Below are positions 53,399 through 63,852 of a DNA stretch of 64,000 nt, piece by piece (position 1 is the stretch's first letter; the number at the start of each line of letters is the position of its first letter). The notes below the pieces were generated by a model, which made no database searches, was not told the origin of the DNA, and was given only the letters and a program-made list of their open reading frames with translations. Made by a program: the position numbers and the translations under genes. This DNA comes from Bicyclus anynana (taxonomy: Eukaryota; Arthropoda; Insecta; Lepidoptera; Nymphalidae), in NCBI RefSeq assembly GCF_947172395.1, contig NC_069105.1, forward strand, positions 6,059,362 to 6,123,361, in the 5' to 3' direction.

Positions 53399-54990
53399 CG
53401 GCATATAAAGAATACTGTTAACAAAAAGAACTAAAAAGTTAGAATAAGTAATCACCAAATTCCTACATAACATAAAAGTCAAAGCAACACATGTTACGTA
53501 TTTACCCGTCCTTTTGATAGCAGATTCCCGTTTCAAAACAAACAACAAAACTCAATAAGCAACGCACGTAACAGCTCAGGACGTCTTAGGAGACAATTTA
53601 AAAATATCTCCCGAGGAAACCCCTCAAGTCAAACGGGATACCATGACTCTTAATGCGTTGACATTAAGGGCTATTATTGTGAAAGAGATGGGTCTTATCC
53701 ACACAATAGGGTATGGATTTGAAACCCTCGCAGTCGTACATAATTAAGTAGGATAAATGCACCATAGAATCGCTCTAAACACTTAGGGGATGCCAGCCCT
53801 TCCTGAGACTACAGACAGATATTTCTATTCGTAATTCCGTGCCATTGTTGTAGGTATCTCTTGAGTTTTGATCGATCGAGTTTCTTTTCTTTAACGAATG
53901 CCCATTATCTGTAGGTACTGAAGCGATTCGTTATTAAAAAATCTATTGGACTTTTCATTGATACAGGATAGGTCTCTCACGCTCCTAATCCAATCAAAAC
54001 TTTTATTTGCTGATACAGTTTACAAGGCCTTAACAAATAAATAATAATCTGTTCTGTAACACTCCCGATCGACATTAAAAAAATTAAATCATTAATGTCA
54101 AAAACAAACTAGATCATATTGTCAAAAGAATAAATTTATAACGTTTATTAAATTACAATGTCAAAGTTAAAAATTAATTTATGTCATAAAACGCATTGTC
54201 CAAGATAAACCTACGCAGATTATTTTTTAAATTGTTCTCCTGTCTTATACTATCATATAGGTAACTTATCATATAGGTATTCGAATAATCATCATGCAGA
54301 AGCTCTTATTTAGGAAAGCATTGTGGTGGTGAGGAAACCTAACCCGATCTGCAACGCCCACGATTAATTATGTCTTTGAAATAATCTGTCGTTAGCTCTA
54401 AAAGAGAGATCTTTCCTATATTCATGGAATTTTGTAATCCATTTTTGTATGTAATCAACTATTACACGTTATTATGATACCTAATCATATTATAACTGTT
54501 AAAGTTCATTCTGTTAATTACTTTTAATAATTCATTTCCAAGATTTGACGAAAACGAACAAACTAATTAAATTAAAAATAATATCTTATGAAATTCCAAG
54601 CAGCTGTTTACTACATTCACAAATATTTTCAAAGTGAAAAGATAAAAGATCTCTCTCAAAATCTCCCGACCTCAAGTATGAATAGCCGAAAAATATTTTT
54701 CACGTTAATTATAATAAACTCTTACTCTGCGTGTTTATTATCCTTAATCCGCGGAAAATTGCGGCTTAAGAAATATTTTATTAGTCCTTACCTTGGGGAG
54801 TTTACTTTTTTTTTCACTTTTATAATTTTTCATCGCCATTAAGACAATCGTCGCCGGCATTGAGCTTTCACTTTGGATTAATATTGTCTTTCAAAAATAA
54901 CGTCACTATGAGTACATGCTGTGGAAGTTTTGAATTTTTTTTTTAAATAAGGATTACTACCTATAGCTTGGCAACTTCGTTGATGACACT
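53399..54990. other. Long AT-rich stretch
   Basis: About 1.6 kb without SINE, Helitron or LINE marks. 54085-54190 has repeated 'atgtcaaa' phrases like the tandem repeat at 11949. A 'tatcatataggtaactta' duplication lies at 54250-54280. No gene is supported. Confidence 0.4.
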
Positions 54991-54994
54991 CCTA

Positions 54995-55130
54995 TGATAT
55001 GCGGGCGACGGGCGGAAAGACTGCGCGGGTGTGAAATCGTGCGTGCGGGGAAGTGAGGTGCATCAGTCGTGGGTTTTTCATTCATCGCTACGCCCCCCGG
55101 CCCGCGCGGACCATCGGGAGTGTTACAAAC
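54995..55130. other. GC-rich CpG-dense island
   Basis: 'gcgggcgacgggcggaaaga' to 'cgccccccggcccgcgcgga' is strongly GC-rich in AT-rich surroundings and stops before SINE A at 55159. I recall a similar block as a recurrent lepidopteran repeat, perhaps a LINE 5' end. No second copy is in the window. Confidence 0.45.
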
Positions 55131-55158
55131 GAATTTGCCAACCTATAAAGTAGACGTT

Positions 55159-55345
55159 GACGGCCTCCGTGGCATGCGCGGTGGATTTACAAAACGGAGG
55201 TCCTAAGTTCGATCGCCAGCTGAGCTGATTGAGGTTTTCTTAATTGATCCAAGTCTGGCTGGTGGGTGGCTTCGGCCGTGGCTAGTTACAACCCTACCGG
55301 CGGCAAACCATTGCGGTACGATGTTATGTAGAAACCGAAATTCCT
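55159..55345 (+). repeat. SINE A, decayed and 3'-shortened
   Basis: The head lacks the 'cgtagtggt' part ('ctccgtggcatgcgcggtgg') and has a B-box 'agttcgatcgcc'. The body ends at 'atgtagaaaccgaaattcct'. Confidence 0.85.
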
Positions 55346-55689
55346 TCCATCAAGTGGTGTGAAACTAAGGGCAAAAAACTTATTTAACCAGAATTCAATT
55401 CCAGCTCAACGTAAAGACATTTTTTATTAATTTATTCTTTCATTTTTTATCCCTTTCTAATAAAAAAAAATAATACATAAAAAAAATAGATAAATATTTA
55501 TAATTGCATATGTTGGTACAAAATTCTATGCAATAGCTTATTTTTTAAAAGAAAGATTAGACAATTAATTTCCTTTTATTTAGTTATATCATTACAATAT
55601 ATTTATTTTAAAGAATATTTGCCATATTTTTTATAATATGACCAATATTCTCAATAACCTTCAACTAGTCGGGAAATACTTTGCTAGGA
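55346..55689. other. AT-rich spacer
   Basis: A/T runs only. Nothing recognised. Confidence 0.4.
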
Positions 55690-55830
55690 GTGGGTACGAC
55701 AATAGACCAACGGGGTGAGGTTTGAACCACCACCCCTCGGTGATGAGTCCAACCGCTCTTACCATTGAGCTATTGAGGCTTAAAAAAAGGTATTGAGGCT
55801 TAAAAAAACGTATTGAGGCTTAAAAAAAAT
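55690..55830 (-). repeat. tRNA-like SINE head with tandem 5' end
   Basis: On the minus strand 'agcctcaatagctcaatggt' has an A-box, 'gcggttggactcatcacc' an anticodon-like arm, and GGTTCAAACC (55719-55728) a B-box. The acceptor end cannot pair, so it is not a tRNA gene. The first 11 bases plus a T-run are repeated three times in 20-bp units (55771-55830). Confidence 0.6.
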
Positions 55831-56532
55831 TATTTACTAAAGTGCTAAAGTTCACATTAAAAAAAGCAGTAGTCTTTCTTTTAAAACCCTCAGTAGTGTA
55901 AATAGCACAGTTTTCGCAGACAACTTCCAGAGCACTGATTAGCAGTTTTTTAACACAAAGGTCCGCGTTACCTCAGTAACTCATTAAGGTCGACCTACTA
56001 ACGCTGTGTGTACACTAACGGGGGGTTTTAAAATTATTTCTTTGTAACAGACCTCCAGGGTTGTTATGTATCTCGGGGTACCATTCAAACAATGAGACAG
56101 TCACTATATCGTTTTATCGAAGATTTTATAACTATTAGATATGTCAACGCGTCGATACTGAGGCGAACAAAAGTAGCTAATAGGGTAGTTGACTCGTATA
56201 AAATTTAATATAAACAATATTTTCGTGCAATACATGGAATAAGGGTCCGAAATATATCAATTAATAAAAGTTAAGGATTTCTTAAGAAACTTAATTTAAA
56301 TATCACGTATTATTTCAAATTTTCCAAACGTCAAAAACGCTGTCTTCTATTTTGTGACGTCACTAAGACACTTGTTGTAATGTAGAACTAATTGTTATCT
56401 AATAATTATGTCAAACGCTCTGATTGCAAGAGATTTGTTAGAGTGACGTCATGAAACAGTTGAAATATAGACTGTCGTAGCCGACAGGCGTTTTGGCTCG
56501 TATTATCAAAAACATATTAAGAAACTAAAATT
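55831..56532. other. Spacer, nothing recognised
   Basis: Several TGACGTCA-like or GTGACGTCA phrases occur (56356, 56443). These are isolated CREB-type cores with no gene nearby. Confidence 0.3.
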
Positions 56533-57165
56533 TTCACGTCTCAAAAAAATATGAAAAAAAAAATATCAATCTTGTAGAACGATAATGAACTAACTATTTA
56601 AGAACATTAAAAAGAAAGTGTCAACAAGCCTATGGTCTTAATTTTATTTAGTCGCTTATTTATTAAACAATCAACGTCATTTAAACAAATAATACTTAAA
56701 TATTATGTAGAATGTCGAGTTGTGTTCTGGAAGTGTAAAAACTATATATATAAAAAATATATATTGGAATTAAACACAAAACTCTGCATGTGTGCGCTCA
56801 GTTTGTATGCACGTAACATGTCTGTAGTATAAAATATCGTTGTAAAATTTCCATTCTGTAATCACGTTTCAGAAAACTATGACTTTTTTTTTCAATCTAG
56901 TAGAACGATAATAAACAATTTAAAACTAATTTAAAACCATTTAAAACAATAGCCTATTGCTATATTATCTCTGTATTCCTACGGGAACGGGAACCACGCG
57001 GGTGAAACCGCGCGGCGTCAGCTAGTATATAATGGAATTAAAGACAAAATAGTGCATGATGCGCTCACAGTGGTGTAGCTAAATTCGGATCACATTTTGT
57101 GGTGATTTTGTAGGGATGTATATGTAGATAGGTTATCTATAGTATAAAATAATCATTGTAGCCAG
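56533..57165 (+). repeat. Decayed tandem duplication, period about 325 bp
   Basis: Unit 1 (56533-56845) and unit 2 (56858-57165) share 'tcaatct.gtagaacgataat', 'tatat..tggaattaaa.aca', 'gcatg.tgcgctca' and 'tgtagtataaaata'-like phrases in order. Unit 2 also holds a Helitron F tail (56949-57025). Confidence 0.65.
56949..57025 (+). mobile_element. Helitron F tail inside the second tandem unit
   Basis: 'atattatctctgtattccta', 'cgggaacgggaaccacgcgg' and the hairpin lead to CTAG at 57022-57025, followed by T. Confidence 0.75.
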
Positions 57166-57358
57166 GTTAATTAGCTAAAGTTTTAACAACGACCACGAGG
57201 TCTCTGGTTTTAATCCACTGTAATTACCTAGTCCAACTCTAGCGCCTAATCCTACATAGTTAATTAGTTTGCGGTAATTAAAATATTACAAAAGATAATA
57301 ATTGTTTTGGGAAAATTCATGTTCATTCGTATTTAAATACATAACATACATACATACA
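57166..57358. other. Spacer
   Basis: A 'catacatacatacata' run (57345-57360) adjoins the SINE A fold-back. Otherwise unassigned. Confidence 0.4.
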
Positions 57359-57492
57359 TATTTTCAAGACGGAGGTCCTGGGTTCTGGGGATTGAACCCA
57401 GGACCTCCGTCTTGAAAATATCTGGACCGTTTGAAGTTTTCTTAATAGGTCCAGGTCTGGCTGGTGGGAGGCTTCGGCCGTGGCTAGTAAAA
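57359..57492 (+). repeat. SINE A fragment with perfect fold-back
   Basis: Arms 57359-57385 and 57394-57420 (27 bp each, TATTTTCAAGACGGAGGTCC...) are exact inverse copies of the head region around 'tggggatt'. The normal body follows: 'ggtccaggtctggctggtgg' to 'cttcggccgtggctag'. It stops before the rest of the SINE. Confidence 0.88.
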
Positions 57493-57679
57493 AAGACTGT
57501 ATTAACAGTAAAAGAAGAAGAAGAAGAAAGATCAATAGGAGCGGAGCACCAATGAAGTATGTTTCGAAATCGGGAGATTTTTTCCTGTTGAGAGCTTACG
57601 CTGAGTGCGCTTCGTAAACGGTTACAATTTCGAAAAATTCATGTATGACAGAATTGTTCCCCTTTAAAAGTTCTTAAAA

Positions 57680-57756
57680 AAAAATCCTCGACAGTTCCCG
57701 CGGTATTTGTGAAAAACAGAAATCCACACGGACGAAGTCGCGGGCGTCCGATAATC
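57680..57756 (+). mobile_element. Helitron C tail
   Basis: 'cagttcccgcggtatttgtg' and 'acacggacgaagtcgcgggc' then 'gtccgataatcc', a changed CTAG. Confidence 0.6.
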
Positions 57757-58263
57757 CTATAAAAGTAATGGTATTTTATTTACCAGAAACGCCAGGGGCC
57801 GTAAAGACAACCCCCTGTATAAGGGTATTTATCGGCCACTTTGTCGCGCGAGAAATGAAATTCCACAGACGTGGAGCTGCAAGCGTCTGCAGTGAACTAA
57901 GGCGACATCTGATGAGATTACCGCCAGGAGCAGACGCGCGACTTCGATAGACATAAACATGGTGAAGTTATTGCGGGAGGAACAACTTTGAGAGGAATTA
58001 TTACACCAGGTGACGTGAGGAATAAGCTTCGAAAGGAATACTGTCACCAGGTAAAGTGAACAATAAACTTAAAGAGATATTTTGTCGGATTAGGATTAGA
58101 TGATAGTCTATCTTAAGTGCTGTATACAGTAGAACATAAAAATGATAGGTACGAACGACAGTATTTCTTGTTGTCTGCCTTGTTATATGGCGTTTCAAGC
58201 AAATATGAAATTTCAGCCGAAGGATTTTTCGTTTTCGAGCATATAATATACGTAACTACATTC
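57757..58263. other. Spacer, nothing recognised
   Basis: 57780-58080 is GC-richer. Short opposing frames show no domain. Confidence 0.35.
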
Positions 58264-58530
58264 ATCATTATCAACCCATATTCAGCTCATTGCTGAGCTC
58301 GAGTCTTCTCTCAGAGTGAGAGGGGTTAGGCCAATAGTCCACCACGCTGGCCCAATGCGGATTGGCAGACATCACACACGCAGATAATTAAGAAAATTAG
58401 TATGCAGGTTTCCTCACGATGTTTTCCTTCACCGTTTGAGACACGTGATAGGTATCTAATTTCTTAAAATGCATGCAATGCCCCGGATCGGATTCGAACC
58501 CACATCCTCCGGAATAGGAAGCAATTTTTA
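58264..58530 (-). repeat. SINE B, near full length
   Basis: The head is near 58525 (B-box GGTTCGAATCC at 58490-58500) and the body ends 'gcaatgagctgaatatgggt' near 58275, with a GATAATGATGA tail on the minus strand. Confidence 0.88.
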
Positions 58531-58622
58531 ATCGGGTAATATGTACCTACATATATTTTGTATGTATTATCGGGACTCTGTATTAAACCCGGCATTAATT
58601 ATCAATCAATCAATCAATATTC

Positions 58623-58790
58623 ATATATTTCAAATAGGCTTAGTTTACAAGCTCTTTCGAAACGTAAGGTAATAAATAATATTATACTTAAGATAATGGT
58701 GATAATAACTAGTCGAAAACTTAAAATTAAAGTTACAAGGGTTCCAATCGCGCCTTGGTCTGAGAAGAGCCAACAACAAACTCCCAGGGT
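58623..58790 (-). repeat. Repeat I, minus-strand copy
   Basis: On the minus strand 'ctcagaccaaggcgcgattg' leads through 'gaacccttgtaactttaatt' to 'gagcttgtaaactaagccta' and 'tttgaaatatatga'. Confidence 0.65.
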
Positions 58791-59445
58791 TTTCCTTATC
58801 TGGAATCAAGCGCCTGGTATTAATCACTATCAGACTTTAAAGAATTTCTATGAAATTACAATATCTATAAAATATAATTACTAAGAATCTATAAAATATA
58901 ATTACTTGGAAAATTATATTCAAACGGACGCCTGCATTCGTCCGCATTAAGTTGTGTTTGCACTGTATCTTGAAAATTAGCTAATATTTGTTTCCAAGAT
59001 TTGCTTTAGCTTTTGAAAACTTGCATTAAAATCGGTTCAAATTCACATTTACAGCGAGATTAAAATTTACGTTAAAATATTCAACTTTTTTTAAGCAGCT
59101 CCTTCCTACCAGTCGTATTATATTTTTTAAGACAAGTTTACTTTTATATGCTTCACTGCCTACCGAAGAATGGACGCACGGCAGAGTTATACACATATTT
59201 TATTCATACAGAAAATTCTAACTCCAATCTGTTAAACGAATTCAACCAAAAGTATGCTAATTAGGTTGTTTCAACGTTGTTTCCGGTGGGTACGGTGTTT
59301 TGAATTATGATTGCTATTCTTATCATCCTAAAAATCTTCCCGAAGTTTTAAAAAAATACAAAGTTATTGGTGGTAACCATAGATGCAGCTGTACACCTAA
59401 CATGCTGTGATGTATAATTTTATACTATTACATAGTCGTATATTA
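58791..59445. other. Spacer with a Helitron E scrap
   Basis: 'aaacggacgcctgcattcgt' at 58922 is a decayed Helitron tail. 'ctataaaatataattact' occurs twice at 58866-58904. Nothing else is recognised. Confidence 0.4.
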
Positions 59446-59982
59446 TAGTAGGGGAGCCGAAGAGGGAATTTTTGCAGTTACTCGAGCGCGCAGGTAAACA
59501 TAAGGGACTATACCTTGCACGTTGGTGAGTACCTCCACCAAGTATGAGCCCTTAACGTGGTGTACGTAACAAAAAACAGTAACTACAGATATAAATAATA
59601 ATACGTAATAAATAAGATCACATAAGGATACAGTATGTTAGTGAAATAAGTTGAAATGTAACGATTCCAGCGTAATGTAATAGAATGGGAGCGTCCCAAA
59701 GTTACAAAATAAAACCCTTATTTTAGTTCTCGAGTTACGAGCGCGATTAATTTTTTACTTACTTTGAAGGAAATGATCTTTTAATTAATCGCTAAACTTT
59801 TCTGACAATTTCAGTAAGCCAAAGTAATAAAAATTGCTTTTTAAGTCTGTAGTTTTTTTCCACCGCTAAATGCGACAAAAGTTAATAACCATTTATTCTT
59901 GCTATCATTTAATCTACCAAATGTAATCGGTCCCCATGACGCATTAGTAACTGCAAATTTTGCATCCCGGGCTCCCCTACTA
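59446..59982. mobile_element. MITE M7, full-length copy with TA on both sides
   Basis: The left end TAGTAGGGGAGCC (59446) and the right end, its inverse (to 59982), are each bordered by TA, as in Tc1/mariner-type insertions. Subterminal 'tttttgcagttact' and 'tttgcagttacta' (inverse) extend the termini to about 40 imperfect bases. The 537-bp interior matches 40736-41238 inverted. Confidence 0.82.
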
Positions 59983-60454
59983 TATTGTCAGTTCTCTCGG
60001 CAGTGTTTAAAACTGCCAATTTTGACTAAGAAATTTTTAGTAAAAATTTTAAGTCTACCCACGCAACACCGAGCAGCGTGGTGGGTCTAAGCTCCATATC
60101 TCTCGTATAAGGCGGGCAGCCCGTCCCTGTGAAACAGGGTGGTAATGATGAATGGTATTTAACTTTCCCATTCGCTTTTCATGTGTCATCGCAAATAAAG
60201 GCGAAAGAATCTGTGTCAGCCATTCCTGTGCACGGCACATTGAGTGCGACGTTTTCCTCGCTCGAGAGTTATGAATGTTTTATGAGATTTATTGTGTTTT
60301 CATTCTTTTTATATCCAATCCACAGATTAAAGAATAATGGGCAGATAGAGAGCACGGAACAGGACGTTCCAAATACAAAATTTAAAAACAAATACATCCT
60401 CGAGTCAGTATGATATGAAGCGTCGCATCAGTAATTTTCAATAATATTAAAAAA
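59983..60454. other. Spacer, nothing recognised
   Basis: 'aagctccatatctctcgtat' and nearby GC-richer DNA (60060-60140) are not matched elsewhere. A 94-codon frame shows no domain. Confidence 0.35.
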
Positions 60455-60680
60455 AAAATGTCTTATGTTTTTGGGTTTCCGTAGTCCACAAGAAAAACCC
60501 TTATAGTTTCGTCATGTCCGTCTATCCTTCCGTTTGTCCGCGGTTTAGTGCAGATTATGTTTAGTACATTCAATACAGGATGATTTTTTCTGTGTCTATT
60601 CCATGGTGTGGGGTATCGTGCTAACTTAATCTACGGAACCCTACACTGCGCGTGGCCCGACGCGCACTTGGCCGGTTTTT
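60455..60680 (+). repeat. Retroelement 3' region with TACGGAACCCTA end
   Basis: 'gggtttccgtagtccacaag' opens and 'aatctacggaaccctacact' plus 'gacgcgcacttggccggttt' close the region. It is related to 9000-9480. Confidence 0.55.
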
Positions 60681-60829
60681 AAAATATTTTAAAAACTGTT
60701 TAAAAAACTAAAGAAATAAGATAGAGTATTTTTTTATTCGTAATTATTGATTATTTTAATAATTTGTGTACTATGTGCCTAATGATAACGATGTCCCATA
60801 AATAGTGGATCAAACTCAAGTGTTTTATA

Positions 60830-60965
60830 GACCCATTACAAGGTCAAGCTCCCCTTCTTATAAGAGAGGGGATATGGAACCTCTCAGGGGGATCAGTTTA
60901 AGATTTGAATCTACGCCCTCCGAATCATTGGCATAGGTCATATCCACTGGGCAATCACGACTTTA
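60830..60965 (-). repeat. SINE B, decayed with deletion
   Basis: The head is on the right ('cgtgattgcccagtggatat' from 60960; B-box decayed to 'agattcaaatctt'). Only 'cctctcttataagaagggg'-like text remains of the body. Confidence 0.6.
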
Positions 60966-61874
60966 GTTCTATGGGTATATTGGTTCAATATTATAGGGAA
61001 ATGGTAGGTATAAGGAATTCAGGAAGGAAAATGGCTTTTCTTCGATAATGCATGTTAAAACAACAATAGTGTTTTTGCGACGAGTCAAGAAAAATGTCTC
61101 GCAAAAACACGAAAATAAACTCTACCCATCTGAACGTCAGTGGATTTGTTTTTGTTTCAATACAGGGGTGGTTAAAGAAAAAAGAAAATGGGCATAGATT
61201 TAAAAGAACAAAGGAATTGAGATTGATAATACCATCTGAAACAATACAATCAATTTAAGTTTTGAAGAACGTATTTTTTTGGTAATATGTACTTATACAT
61301 ATTTGTGTTTAAATGTTTTTTAAAACAAATTTTTATCCTGTGTTGGTCCAAGATATTATTATTATATTGGGTTATAACTAGAAACTATTTTTTTTTTATT
61401 TTAGAAGTTATTTTGGTGAATAAAAATGTCTTATTTTCTAAATTTTTAAGCTATATATCTACTCTCTTATAATGGACGGTATCAACATTCGTTTTTGTTT
61501 TTCAAATTACTCAAAAATAATTCAAAAATTAAAAAAACAAAAACATTACACGATCTATCCAACAATGCGACCCAAAACAAAAAGAATACAAAACAAAGAC
61601 ATAATCCATTGTCCCTGTACCAACTGGAGATGAATTTATTTTTATTCTGGTTCGTTAAACAAATCTTTCCACCGAAACGTATGGAACAATAGTTTTAGAG
61701 AACCTCCGAGTTACAGAAGCACCCTGTTACTTAATCAAAATCAACATTCTAAAAATATTGCCCACACAGAAAACTGTTACGTCATAACCTACTTATATTT
61801 GTGTATAAAATCAGCATGCGTCAACACTGTAACTTAAAATAGGCTAGTTGACGCTTTTTTAAAATGGTCTCAAA
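60966..61874. other. AT-rich spacer
   Basis: A loose inverted phrase 'gtttttgcgacgagtcaaga' / 'tctcgcaaaaac' lies at 61071-61110. Short frames here are T-rich chance frames. Confidence 0.4.
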
Positions 61875-62059
61875 TCTATACTAATAGTATAAAGCTGAAG
61901 AGTTTGTTTACTTGAACGCGCTAATCTCACGAACTACTGGTCCAATTTGAAAAATTCTTTCAGTTTTAGATAGCCCTTTTATCGAGCAAGGCTTTATATT
62001 ATCCCCGTACTTCAACGGGAACGGGAACCACGCGGGTGAAACCGCGCGGCGTCAGCTAG
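61875..62059 (+). mobile_element. Helitron-like family F, intact ends
   Basis: A|TCTATACTAATAGTATAAAG at the start and CTAG|T at 62056-62059. A small deletion removes part of 'ggctataggctatata'. Confidence 0.85.
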
Positions 62060-62103
62060 TTGATCATAATCGTTCCACTTGATTAAAATAAATTCATCAT
62101 ATA

Positions 62104-62322
62104 TTTTTTTTATTCTTTACAAGTTAGCCCTTGACTACCATCTCACCTGATGGTAAGTGATGATGCAATCTAAGATGGAAGTGGGCTAACTTGTTAGGAG
62201 GAGGATGAAAATCCACACTCCTTTCGGTTTCTAGACGACATCGTACCGGAACTCTAAATCGCTTGGCGGTACGTCTTCGGTAGGGTGGTAAATAGCCACG
62301 GCCGAAGCCTCCCACCACCCAT
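62104..62322 (-). repeat. SINE A without head
   Basis: On the minus strand it runs from 'ggtgggaggcttcggccgtg' (62319) to 'gggctaacttgtaaagaata' (62114) and its A-rich tail. Confidence 0.88.
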
Positions 62323-62574
62323 TATAGCGCATACATTTTTCAAGTCAATAGTTTAGTTAAATTAGAAATGTTGACTACACAAATGGTTGATTTTATTGTC
62401 CTAAGACACTTTGGTAGCAAGTTGCTACAACTTTAGCTGCTTGAAAATCGCTTAGCAAGTTTAATTATGCAAACAAGTAGCTAAGTGTCGCTGAGTCGAG
62501 AGCTTAAAGATATTCAAGCTATATAGTGAGACGCCGCAAGATTCCTCTAATAATGTGTATCTATTGACTAATAG
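62323..62574. other. Spacer
   Basis: No repeat recognised. Confidence 0.35.
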
Positions 62575-62645
62575 TCTTGGCTAGCTAGTGTAACTTGATA
62601 ATAAGGCCCAGGGTTCGAGTCCCGAGTCAGAGCTGCAAATAAATA
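62575..62645 (+). repeat. tRNA-like SINE head, partial
   Basis: 'cttggctagctagtgtaact' stands in the A-box region. GGGTTCGAGTCCC (62611-62623) is a strong B-box. Acceptor-stem pairing is lacking. Confidence 0.45.
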
Positions 62646-62682
62646 TAATACAGAAGAGAAATATAGTATTTATTTATACAAA

Positions 62683-62884
62683 TCTATACATAATATTATA
62701 AAGCTGAAGACTTTTTTGTTTGTTTGCTTGAACGCGCTTATCTCAGGAACTACAGGTCCGATTTGAAAAACTCTTTCAGTGTTATATAGCCCATTTATCG
62801 AGGAAGGCCGAGGGCTATATATATTATATCCGTATTCCTACGGGAGCGGGAACCACGCGGGTGAAACCGCACATCATCAACTAG
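62683..62884 (+). mobile_element. Helitron-like family F, intact ends
   Basis: A|TCTATACATAATATTATAAA at the start and CTAG|T at 62881-62884. The terminal hairpin is damaged ('aaaccgcacatcatcaactag'). Confidence 0.83.
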
Positions 62885-62885
62885 T

Positions 62886-63202
62886 GTTATATAAAGAGAT
62901 AAAATTTGTGGTGTTGTAGAGGGTAATCTATTGATCTACTGAACCGATTTAGAATTTTTTTGGCCACTATACTTGGTGTTGGTCAACCCCCACTAGGTGA
63001 CCGAGGATATCAAGGGGTTTGCAGGGAGCCGCTGGATGCTGACGGCTCGAGACCGTTGTGCTTGGAGGTCTATGCAAGAGGCCTATGTCCAGCAGTGGAC
63101 GTCTATCGGCTGATAGGGTAAGGTAAGGTGTAGCTTATATTTTATCCTCGTATTGTCATGGGAACGGGAACTACGTGAGTGAAACCACGGGACTTCAGCT
63201 AG
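62886..63202 (+). mobile_element. Helitron-like family G interrupted by a LINE
   Basis: 'gggtaatctattgatctact' and 'gaaccgatttagaatttttt' (62922-62960) continue at 63119 with 'gtgtagcttatattttatcc' and end 'gaaaccacgggacttcagCTAG' then T. The gap is filled by the LINE 3' end. Confidence 0.75.
62971..63118 (+). mobile_element. RTE/F52C9.6-like LINE 3' end inside Helitron G
   Basis: 'tcaacccccactaggtgacc', 'gggagccgctggatgctgac' and 'aggcctatgtccagcagtgg' encode the decayed C-terminus down to TSIG and a stop (tga). A 'gtaaggtaagg' tail replaces the usual GAT repeat. GGTGT occurs at both junctions. Confidence 0.82.
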
Positions 63203-63556
63203 TAAATAAATTAAAATAGTGCATATATTACCAACACCACAGAAAAGGTTTACATTTACTTATTTCAACATAAAATGTAATCGTAGTGGATGATGAAAAT
63301 CAAATGGAAACAAAGCAGACCCCGGTAAAACGTGGAGCGAGTTAGAAGTATATTATGGTTAGCAAGTGGATACTAAATTTTATGCTATTTCATTTAGCCA
63401 GCGAAATAAAAATCAAGTAAAACTCGGCAGTAAGAAAAACATAAACAAAATCTCGTTTTAATGTATTTTTATGAGGCAGCATTTCTTATTCAGCTTCTAA
63501 GCCTTTATCCCCGTTTGAGCTATGAATAACACGTTAAAGATGAGACTTTTTGATCC
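63203..63556. other. Spacer, nothing recognised
   Basis: AT-rich noncoding DNA. Confidence 0.35.
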
Positions 63557-63852
63557 GAGCTCAGTGTATATGACCTCGGCCTTCGATTCGGAGGACGAAG
63601 GTTTGCACTTCTAACTCTTCAGTTATGTGCATTATAAGAAATTCATTATCACGAGTCGATAATTCATTTCTTCGAACGGTGAAGAAAAACCATCACGAGG
63701 AAACCTGCATATTTGAGAATTTTCTTAATTCTCAAATATGCAGGTTTAATTTTCTTAATTCTCAAATAATGTGGTGGACTATTGGCCTAACCCCATTGCT
63801 GGACACATACTTTTGCTCAACAGTGAGCGGCACATGGGTTATCAATGATGAT
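63557..63852 (+). repeat. SINE B with fold-back
   Basis: The head is decayed ('gagctcagtgtatatgacct', no B-box). The body passes 'gtgaagaaaaaccatcacga' to 'cacatgggttatcaatgatg'. The segment 63701-63747 is a perfect fold-back. Confidence 0.8.
63701..63747. repeat. 20-bp perfect fold-back inside SINE B
   Basis: AAACCTGCATATTTGAGAAT (63701-63720) and its inverse (63728-63747) surround 'tttctta'. 'ttttcttaattctcaaat' is then repeated once more downstream (63751-63768). Confidence 0.88.
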
